Origin: Congzhengia sp045576635
GTDB taxonomy: Bacteria > Bacillota > Clostridia > UBA1381 > UBA9506
Reading direction: 5' to 3'
Length of the DNA stretch: 8,630 bases
Assembly (NCBI GenBank): GCA_045576635.1
Contig: JAZNGT010000040.1
Coordinates: forward strand, 1-8,630
The translations under genes and the position numbers were made by a program. Positions 1-5,119 of the stretch are shown here, one piece after another (the first letter of the stretch is position 1; each line of letters starts with the position of its first letter). The notes under the pieces are model-generated. The model had not been told where the DNA came from. It worked only from the letters and a program-made list of their open reading frames with translations, and searched no databases.

Positions 1-237
1 CATTTTTGATTTAATATACAAAAGTTCTGCTGCCATAACGACAAATTCACTTGAATATTCTATGTCAAATTCTTTTAAAGCATCCATATACTCAAAATAC
101 TGTTTTGTAATATCCACAATCGGTATATCGTAAATGCTTACTTTGTTTTTCTTCAAAAGGTGCAAAAGAAGTTCTAGCGGACCTTCAAAAACAGTTAACT
201 TAACTGCGTGGCGATCAGAGGTCAAAAGTTCTTCCAT
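1..237 (-). CDS. scpA: Segregation and condensation protein A, N-terminal part (cut by window edge)
   Basis: ScpA is the kleisin subunit of the bacterial SMC-ScpAB condensin, which organises and segregates the chromosome. The 79 residues visible carry the family's N-terminal signature: FEGPLELLLHLLKKNKVSIYD at about residues 17-37, then IPIVDITKQYFEYM (38-51), and SSEFVVMAAELLYIKSKM (62-79). This is the helical part that contacts the SMC head or neck. The gene continues beyond position 1, so roughly two thirds is missing. The ATG at 237 shares its A with the TAA stop of the upstream protease gene (TAATG), so the two are translationally coupled. A strong Shine-Dalgarno GGGAGGTGG (plus-strand 244-252) lies inside the last codons of that gene. 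scpB would be expected further downstream but is not in view. Confidence 0.93.
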   Translation of the reverse strand, partial: MEELLTSDRHAVKLTVFEGPLELLLHLLKKNKVSIYDIPIVDITKQYFEYMDALKEFDIEYSSEFVVMAAELLYIKSKM

Positions 238-884
238 TAAAATCCACCTCCCGCAAGAAAATAAAGGATGCGGATAACAAAATTGGAACAAGTAGAAAGA
301 ATCGGATCGAGTACGCCAAGGTAAAGCGCAATTAATAAAATCCAGAATCCATATCTTTCATAGCGCATAATTTCAAAATATGTTTTGGATGGAAGCAATG
401 TTAAAAAGATTTTGGATCCGTCAAGTGGCGGAACAGGAATCAGATTAAAAATTGCAAGTCCGATATTAATGATAATCAAAAGGTAAAGAAAACGCGTAAG
501 GTATAGGTTATCAACAATCGGTGCTACATGCACAAAAAGAAGAATTCCGATAAATGCGAGTAAAATATTGGAAAGAGGACCGGCAAGTGCTGTAAGTGCC
601 GTATCGCGTTTGTAGTTTTTAAAGTAATTTGGGTTAACTCTTACGGGTTTTGCCCAACCAAAACCGAAAAAGAAAATACAAAGTGCACCAATAGGGTCAA
701 TATGACGAAGAGGATTTAAGGAAAGCCTTCCGTCAAATTTAGCGGTAGGGTCACCAAGTTTATAGGCAGCAAACCCGTGTGCCATTTCGTGTACGCCGAT
801 TGCGAAGAGTACGACCAGCACGCGCAAAAGTACAAATATCAAATTCCCAAAACTAAACCCCGTAAAACGTAACTGGTTTAACAA
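237..884 (-). CDS. Site-2 protease family (M50) intramembrane zinc metalloprotease
   Basis: This is a polytopic membrane protein of the peptidase M50 / SpoIVFB-like family, which cleaves substrates within or near the membrane; its substrate here is unknown. Residue numbers below count from the GTG at 893. The zinc motif HEMAH is at 35-39 in the first hydrophobic segment. The second motif, NLIPVPPLDGSK (150-161), supplies the third metal ligand, Asp158. The segment ALAGPLSNILLAF (102-114) is also typical of the family. About 215 residues with no PDZ domain is normal for the short clostridial members next to scpA. I prefer the TTG at 884 over the longer GTG start at 893: AAGGAAGTG (plus-strand 891-899) pairs well with the 16S tail and sits 6 nt before TTG, but would overlap the GTG. 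The gene is coupled to scpA by a stop/start overlap, an arrangement common in Firmicutes. Confidence 0.9.
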   Translation of the reverse strand: MLNQLRFTGFSFGNLIFVLLRVLVVLFAIGVHEMAHGFAAYKLGDPTAKFDGRLSLNPLRHIDPIGALCIFFFGFGWAKPVRVNPNYFKNYKRDTALTALAGPLSNILLAFIGILLFVHVAPIVDNLYLTRFLYLLIIINIGLAIFNLIPVPPLDGSKIFLTLLPSKTYFEIMRYERYGFWILLIALYLGVLDPILSTCSNFVIRILYFLAGGGF

Positions 885-915
885 AAGACACACTTCCTTG
901 TAAATTATTAATACA

Positions 916-944
916 ATTATATACTAAAATAAATTTTATGTAAA
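916..944 (-). promoter_or_regulatory. Promoter of the M50 protease-scpA operon
   Basis: Reading leftward, a -35 TTTACA (944-939) and a perfect -10 TATAAT (921-916) are separated by 17 bp. Transcription would start near 909, leaving a leader of about 25 nt before the protease start. Sigma-A type by sequence; not tested. Confidence 0.6.
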
Positions 945-983
945 TAGAAAATAAAAAAATTCACTTAAATTTAATAAAACCCC

Positions 984-1012
984 TTTTCTTTATTTGCTCT
1001 TTCTGCTATAAT
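984..1012 (+). promoter_or_regulatory. Extended -10 promoter of the XRE-cupin regulator gene
   Basis: A perfect TATAAT (1007-1012) is preceded by TG one base upstream (1004-1005), an extended -10 element. The -35 region TTTTCT (984-989), at 17-bp spacing, is weak, which fits dependence on the TGn extension. Fourteen bases around this -10 (1000-1013) are identical to those at the hydrogenase operon promoter (1730-1743). Confidence 0.6.
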
Positions 1013-1035
1013 AAAAAATAAGGAGAGTGATAAGC

Positions 1036-1593
1036 ATGACAGAACAGGTAAAACAGATTGCACAAAGGCTTGTTGGTTTGAGAGAAGCAGAAGACATGAC
1101 TGCTGAAACACTTGCAAGCATGATTGGTGTTCCAATTGAATTATATAAAAAGTACGAAAATGCCGAAGAAGATATTCCGGTCAGTGTACTTTACGATGTA
1201 GCAGGACAGTTTGGTTTAGAACTTACCGAACTTTTATCGGGTTCTGCACCAAGACTTAAAGTTTACAGTCATATTAAAAAAGGAAAAGGCCTTGATATCA
1301 ACCGCAGAAAAGAATACGGATACCAGAGTCTTTCTTTCAATTTTGCAAACGCACACTCCGAGGCAATGCTTGTAACGGTTCCGGTTTCAGACCCGAATGA
1401 GCCGATGGCGGAAACTTCACATAGCGGACAGGAATTTAACTATATGTTAGAAGGTCGTATGGAAATTATGATTGATAAAAATCATATCATTTTAGAACCT
1501 GGGGATAGCCTATATTTTGATTCCAACTATCCGCACGGCATGAAAGCACTGGACGGAAAACCTGCAAAATTCGTTTGCGTTATTATGCGCTAA
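1036..1593 (+). CDS. XRE-family helix-turn-helix regulator with C-terminal cupin domain
   Basis: A 185-residue probable transcription factor of the XRE-cupin type, cytoplasmic. Residues about 8-65 form an XRE helix-turn-helix (RLVGLREAEDMTAETLASMIGV, then a recognition-helix region IELYKKYENAEEDIPVSVLYDVA). Residues about 105-183 form a cupin_2 barrel with motif 1 around H129-S-G-Q-E133 to G140 and motif 2 PGDSLYFDSNYPHG (155-168). His129, Glu133 and His167 could bind metal or a small ligand. Start: ATG at 1036 has AGGAG (1021-1025) 10 nt upstream. A GTG three codons earlier (1027) would overlap the ribosome binding site and is unlikely. It stands alone between its own promoter and terminator, directly upstream of the hydrogenase operon. 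Ligand and target are unknown; relatives control amine, amino-acid or acyl-CoA metabolism. Confidence 0.88.
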   Translation: MTEQVKQIAQRLVGLREAEDMTAETLASMIGVPIELYKKYENAEEDIPVSVLYDVAGQFGLELTELLSGSAPRLKVYSHIKKGKGLDINRRKEYGYQSLSFNFANAHSEAMLVTVPVSDPNEPMAETSHSGQEFNYMLEGRMEIMIDKNHIILEPGDSLYFDSNYPHGMKALDGKPAKFVCVIMR

Positions 1594-1608
1594 ATTACTA
1601 CAAATGAT

Positions 1609-1640
1609 AACCGGATGCAAAAAATGCATCCGGTTTTGTT
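1609..1640 (+). terminator. Intrinsic terminator after the XRE-cupin gene
   Basis: A perfect 11-bp stem, AACCGGATGCA (1609-1619) with TGCATCCGGTT (1625-1635), closes a 5-nt A loop and is followed by TTGTTATG. It lies 15 nt after the TAA stop and separates the regulator from the hydrogenase operon, so readthrough should be limited. Confidence 0.85.
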
Positions 1641-1651
1641 ATGTCAAAATT

Positions 1652-1681
1652 TTGGATAATTTAGATTATAAATATTATAAT
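1652..1681 (+). promoter_or_regulatory. Possible secondary upstream promoter of the hydrogenase operon
   Basis: TTGGAT (1652-1657) and TATAAT (1676-1681) are separated by 18 bp. The region is very AT-rich, so chance matches are likely. If real, it would give a transcript about 70 nt longer than the main promoter. Confidence 0.25.
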
Positions 1682-1713
1682 GAAAGAATTTTGTAAAAAA
1701 ATATTATTTTGTA

Positions 1714-1742
1714 TAGACAAGGCAATATTTTTCTGCTATAAT
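1714..1742 (+). promoter_or_regulatory. Main promoter of the hydrogenase operon
   Basis: -35 TAGACA (1714-1719; one base from TTGACA), 17-bp spacer, extended -10 TGcTATAAT (1734-1742). Predicted transcription start is near 1749, giving an 82-nt leader before hydC. The Rex-like operator lies just downstream of the start, where a bound repressor would block initiation or early elongation. Confidence 0.75.
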
Positions 1743-1756
1743 ATCTTTGATAATGT

Positions 1757-1790
1757 ACAAAGGATTGTTATTTTCTTCACAATCTTTTGT
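1757..1790 (+). other. Leader hairpin of the hydrogenase operon
   Basis: The sequences at 1757-1768 and 1779-1790 form a 12-bp stem with one G-U pair and a 10-nt loop. It overlaps the Rex-like operator, whose dyad accounts for the upper part of the stem. The 3' side is T-rich (CTTTTGTTTTG), so it could be a weak attenuator, an mRNA 5' stabiliser, or simply a by-product of the operator dyad. Confidence 0.4.
1765..1782 (+). promoter_or_regulatory. Candidate Rex (NADH/NAD+ sensor) operator
   Basis: The 18-bp sequence TTGTTATTTTCTTCACAA matches the clostridial Rex consensus TTGTTAAnnnnTTAACAA at 12 of the 14 defined positions, including both TTGTTA/ACAA ends. Rex is a repressor that releases DNA when NADH rises and is known to control fermentation and hydrogenase genes in Firmicutes and Thermotoga. 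The position, about +16 to +33 from the predicted start, suits repression. This is a consensus match recalled from memory, not a scored search. Confidence 0.55.
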
Positions 1791-1830
1791 TTTGTATTTC
1801 ATTAACGACTAAATTTAAGGGGGTAATCAC

Positions 1831-2322
1831 TTGAGCGAAATTAGCAAAATCGCGTTTTCCGGCACAAAAGAGCAGGAAGAAAAGTTGATGCAGGTCATTC
1901 AAACACACAAAGGACAAGATGGTGCACTGATTCCCGTGCTGCATGAAGCACAGAACATATACGGCTATCTTCCGATTGAAGTACAGAAAATGATTTCCGA
2001 CGGACTCGATGTTCCAATGAGTGAAATCTACGGCGTAGTAACATTCTATACGCAGTTTACAACAGAACCAAAGGGTAAATACAACATCGCAGTTTGCCTT
2101 GGTACAGCATGCTACGTAAAAGGTTCCGGTATTATTCTTGACAAAATCAAAGAAAAACTCGGAATTGATGTTGGCGAATGTACACCGGACGGCAAATATT
2201 CCATCGAAGCAACACGTTGCATCGGTGCTTGCGGTCTTGCTCCTGTTTTAACCGTAAACGAAGACGTATACGGCAGACTTGAGCCTGATGATATTTACGG
2301 CATTTTAGAAAAGTACGAATAA
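1831..2322 (+). CDS. hydC: NADH-linked [FeFe] hydrogenase, NuoE-like [2Fe-2S] subunit (HydC)
   Basis: A 163-residue cytoplasmic subunit homologous to the 24-kDa NuoE protein of complex I, and to HydC of trimeric electron-bifurcating hydrogenases. An N-terminal helical bundle (about 15-75, ending in VPMSEIYGVVTFYTQFTTEPKG-type sequence) leads into a thioredoxin-like [2Fe-2S] domain. Its four cysteine ligands are visible as C89-x4-C94 (CLGTAC) and C130-x3-C134 (CIGAC). It should pass electrons to or from the FMN subunit HydB. The start is TTG, chosen because AAGGGGG (1817-1823) is 7 nt upstream and no ATG fits; the non-ATG start may tune its expression. It is the first gene of the operon, 15 nt before the ATPase gene. 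Length and motifs are normal for the family. Confidence 0.93.
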   Translation: MSEISKIAFSGTKEQEEKLMQVIQTHKGQDGALIPVLHEAQNIYGYLPIEVQKMISDGLDVPMSEIYGVVTFYTQFTTEPKGKYNIAVCLGTACYVKGSGIILDKIKEKLGIDVGECTPDGKYSIEATRCIGACGLAPVLTVNEDVYGRLEPDDIYGILEKYE

Positions 2323-2337
2323 TTTTGTGAGGTTGTC

Positions 2338-2889
2338 ATGCTGGAATTGTCGTTGCATATTTTAGATATTGCAAATAATTCAGTAAAAGCTGAAGCAAGT
2401 CTTATTTCTGTTACCATTTTAGAAGAAATTCAAAAAAATCGTTTGACCATCACCATCAAAGATGACGGATGTGGAATGGATGAAGCGTTTTTAAAAGAAG
2501 TTACAGACCCGTTTCGTACAACCCGTGTTACGCGTAAGGTAGGAATGGGACTATCGCTTTTTAAAGCGGCTGCGCAAAATACTGGCGGTGATTTGACAAT
2601 TTCTTCTAAAAAAGGTGTTGGTACGTGTGTTACGGTTTGGTTTACATATGACCATATTGACAGACAACCTTTGGGCAACATGGCAGAAACGATGCTGACG
2701 CTTATTTCTGGCAACGAAACAATTGATTTTGTATACAGGCACACAGTGAACGAAAAAGAATTTGTGCTTGATACACGGGAAATAAAACAGATCCTCGGAG
2801 ATGAGGTAAGTTTAGGCAGTCCCGAAATTGTGATGTGGCTTAATGACTATATCACCGAAGGACTGCAATCTCTTAAAAATGAATTGTAA
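2338..2889 (+). CDS. Small GHKL-type (HATPase_c) ATP-binding protein of the hydrogenase operon
   Basis: A 183-residue soluble protein with a complete histidine-kinase-like ATP-binding fold: N box with N13/N14 (DIANNSVKA), G1 box DDGCGM (42-47), DPFRTTR (57-63) at the lid, and G2 box GMGLSL (69-74). It has no HisKA dimerisation/phosphoacceptor helix, no sensor domain and no membrane segment, so it is not an ordinary two-component sensor kinase. It resembles the size of anti-sigma kinases but has an extra tail (about 105-183) that I do not recognise. The same gene, in the same place between NuoE-like and ferredoxin-like genes, occurs in other clostridial hydrogenase operons (as I recall, Clostridium thermocellum has this order), so a role in regulating or assembling the hydrogenase is likely but unproven. 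The start is ATG with GAGG (2329-2332) upstream. Confidence 0.85.
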   Translation: MLELSLHILDIANNSVKAEASLISVTILEEIQKNRLTITIKDDGCGMDEAFLKEVTDPFRTTRVTRKVGMGLSLFKAAAQNTGGDLTISSKKGVGTCVTVWFTYDHIDRQPLGNMAETMLTLISGNETIDFVYRHTVNEKEFVLDTREIKQILGDEVSLGSPEIVMWLNDYITEGLQSLKNEL

Positions 2890-2906
2890 AGAAAGGGAGT
2901 TAGAAT

Positions 2907-3281
2907 ATGAAAAGCCTAGCAGAACTCGAAGCAATTAAGAATAAGATAAAAAATCAGGTTGGCGTTCGTACCGATTCTGATGCTGATACCATAAGAATTG
3001 TTGTTGGTATGGCAACATGCGGTATCGCAGCTGGCGCAAGACCGGTTCTTTCTGCGTTAGTTGACGAGGTAGGTAAAAGAGGTTTATCCGGTGTGACAGT
3101 TGCTCAGACAGGATGTATCGGCATGTGCCGTTTAGAACCTATCGTTGAAGTAACAGCACCCGGCAAAGAAAAGGTTACTTACGTAAAAATGACAGAAGAA
3201 AAAGCAAAAAAGGTTATCGCTGAGCACATAGTAAACGGTAATGTTGTTACCGAATATACTGTTGGCGCAGTTCAAGAATAA
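2907..3281 (+). CDS. Thioredoxin-like (2Fe-2S) ferredoxin domain protein of the hydrogenase operon
   Basis: A 124-residue soluble protein related to the C-terminal domain of NuoE and the N-terminal domain of HydB. After a short N-terminal helix, the thioredoxin-like fold begins at IRIVVGMATCGIAAGA (about 29-44) and continues to QTGCIGMC (67-74), then EPIVEVTAPGKEKVTYVKMT and EEKAKKVIAEHIVNG. Only three cysteines are present: C38, C70 and C74. The position where HydB has its second cysteine is occupied by a non-cysteine (compare CGIAAG here with CGGTGC in HydB). From memory the TCGIAAGA form is usual for this clostridial family, so the cluster may have a non-cysteine ligand or be absent. It probably acts as an electron-transfer or accessory subunit. 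The start is ATG, with AAAGGGAG (2891-2898) 8 nt upstream. Confidence 0.85.
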   Translation: MKSLAELEAIKNKIKNQVGVRTDSDADTIRIVVGMATCGIAAGARPVLSALVDEVGKRGLSGVTVAQTGCIGMCRLEPIVEVTAPGKEKVTYVKMTEEKAKKVIAEHIVNGNVVTEYTVGAVQE

Positions 3282-3301
3282 TCGTGGGAGGGGAACAGTA
3301 A

Positions 3302-5098
3302 ATGGATTTTGCAAGATCGCACGTTTTAGTCTGCGGCGGTACAGGTTGTACCTCTTCAGGCAGTGAAAAAATCATTACAGAATTTGAAAAGCAGTTAGCG
3401 CTTAACAATTTAGAAAAAGAAGTTAAAGTAATTAAAACAGGTTGCTTTGGTCTTTGTGCCTTGGGCCCGGTTGTAGTTGTGTACCCTGAAGGTGCATTTT
3501 ATAGCATGGTAAAAGAAGAAGATGTAGCGGAAATCGTTACAGAACATCTTTTAAAAGGTAGAATTGTTACGCGTCTTTTATACGATGAAACAGTAAAAGA
3601 CGATACCATCAAATCCTTAAACGAAGTTGACTTCTATAAAAAACAGCAGCGTATCGCACTTCGTAACTGTGGTGTGATTGACCCTGAAAACATTGAAGAA
3701 TACATCGGTACAGACGGCTATAAAGCACTTGGTAAAGTGTTAACCGAGATGACACCGCAGGATGTTATCAACGAAATCAAAGAGTCCGGTCTCCGTGGTC
3801 GTGGTGGCGGCGGATTCTCAACCGGTATGAAATGGATGTTTACTGCAAATGCGGAAGGTCCTGACGGCAAATATGTAGCATGTAACGCCGACGAAGGTGA
3901 CCCGGGTGCATTTATGGACCGTTCCATTTTGGAAGGTGATCCGCACACTGTAATCGAAGCAATGGCAATTGCTGCTTATGCAGTAGGTGCTGACCAGGGT
4001 TATATTTATATCCGTGCTGAGTATCCGATTGCAGTACAGAGACTTAGAATCGCGATCGACCAGGCAAAAGAATATGGTCTTTTGGGCGACAATATCTTTG
4101 GTACAGATTTTTCGTTTAACTTAGATATTAGACTTGGTGCAGGTGCGTTTGTTTGTGGCGAAGAAACAGCGCTCATTACCTCTATCGAAGGTCACAGAGG
4201 TGAACCCAGACCTCGTCCGCCGTTCCCGGCTGTTAAAGGTCTTTGGCAGAAACCTACACTTTTAAATAACGTTGAAACGTATGCAAATATTACCCAGATT
4301 ATCTTAAACGGTGCTGAATGGTTTAAAACAATTGGTACCGAAAAGAGTAAGGGTACAAAGGTATTTGCACTTGGTGGTAAAATTAAAAACACAGGTCTTG
4401 TTGAAATCCCGATGGGTACAACATTGCGTGAAATTGTTGAAGAAATCGGTGGCGGCATCCCGAACGGCAAAAAGTTCAAAGCTGCACAGACAGGTGGTCC
4501 TTCCGGCGGATGTATTCCTGCATCCTTAATTGACACACCTATCGATTACGATTCCTTAATTGAAATCGGTTCTATGATGGGTTCCGGCGGTCTTATCGTT
4601 ATGGACGAAGATACCTGTATGGTTGATATCGCAAAATTCTTCTTGGAATTTACGGTTGACGAATCCTGTGGTAAATGTACACCTTGCCGTGTTGGAACAA
4701 AGAGAATGCTTGAAATTTTAGAGCGTATTACAGAGGGCAAAGGCACATTAGAAGATATTGACAGACTCGAAAAGCTTGGTGCTACAATCAAGAGCACAGC
4801 GCTTTGCGGACTTGGTCAGACAGCCCCCAACCCCATTCTCAGTACGCTGCATTATTTCAGAGACGAATATGTAGCACACGTGGTAGACAAAAAATGTCCT
4901 GCTGGTGTATGTAAGGCACTTCTTTCTTATAAAATTGATGCAGAAAAATGTAAAGGATGTAGCCTCTGTGCTAGAAAATGTCCTGTTGGTGCAATTTCCG
5001 GCGAGGTTAAGAGTCCGTTTGTTATCGATACTGATAAGTGTATCAAGTGCGGCGTGTGTGAAAGCACCTGTAAGTTTGATGCAATCAGTAAACAATAA
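3302..5098 (+). CDS. hydB: NADH-linked [FeFe] hydrogenase, NuoF-like FMN/NADH subunit (HydB)
   Basis: A 598-residue flavo-iron-sulfur subunit that oxidises NADH (or reduces NAD+) at FMN and is the proposed site of electron bifurcation/confurcation with ferredoxin. Domains in order: an N-terminal thioredoxin-like [2Fe-2S] domain with C11, C16, C48 and C52; a NuoF core with the FMN-binding glycine loop GLRGRGGGGFSTGMKW (163-178) and the NAD-site motif NADEGDPGAFMDR (195-207); GAGAFVCGEETAL (279-291); an SLBB-like section (about 350-410); the NuoF [4Fe-4S] motif C456-GKC459-TPC462 plus C502. A C-terminal 2[4Fe-4S] ferredoxin domain has C550/C553/C556/C560 and C580/C583/C586/C590. The extra pair C532/C537 (KCPAGVCK) before it is typical of HydB proteins. 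The C-terminal ferredoxin module is what distinguishes it from respiratory NuoF. It begins 20 nt after the ferredoxin gene, with GGGAGGGG just upstream. Confidence 0.95.
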   Translation: MDFARSHVLVCGGTGCTSSGSEKIITEFEKQLALNNLEKEVKVIKTGCFGLCALGPVVVVYPEGAFYSMVKEEDVAEIVTEHLLKGRIVTRLLYDETVKDDTIKSLNEVDFYKKQQRIALRNCGVIDPENIEEYIGTDGYKALGKVLTEMTPQDVINEIKESGLRGRGGGGFSTGMKWMFTANAEGPDGKYVACNADEGDPGAFMDRSILEGDPHTVIEAMAIAAYAVGADQGYIYIRAEYPIAVQRLRIAIDQAKEYGLLGDNIFGTDFSFNLDIRLGAGAFVCGEETALITSIEGHRGEPRPRPPFPAVKGLWQKPTLLNNVETYANITQIILNGAEWFKTIGTEKSKGTKVFALGGKIKNTGLVEIPMGTTLREIVEEIGGGIPNGKKFKAAQTGGPSGGCIPASLIDTPIDYDSLIEIGSMMGSGGLIVMDEDTCMVDIAKFFLEFTVDESCGKCTPCRVGTKRMLEILERITEGKGTLEDIDRLEKLGATIKSTALCGLGQTAPNPILSTLHYFRDEYVAHVVDKKCPAGVCKALLSYKIDAEKCKGCSLCARKCPVGAISGEVKSPFVIDTDKCIKCGVCESTCKFDAISKQ

Positions 5099-5119
5099 TC
5101 GAAGGAGGAGTAACCGAGA

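Noticed and set aside
1027..1035. GTG at 1027 as the start of the XRE-cupin gene
   Set aside because: It overlaps the GGAGAGTGA ribosome binding region; the ATG at 1036 has correct spacing and starts the normal family N-terminus.
1688..1713. Direct repeat ATTTTGTA at 1688-1695 and 1706-1713 as a regulator site
   Set aside because: An 8-bp repeat in very AT-rich DNA is expected by chance, and no known factor matches it.
2430..2744. Antisense open frames opposite the ATPase gene (also 2551-2742)
   Set aside because: They are shadows of a well-supported GHKL ATPase with intact motifs and their own ribosome binding sites are absent.
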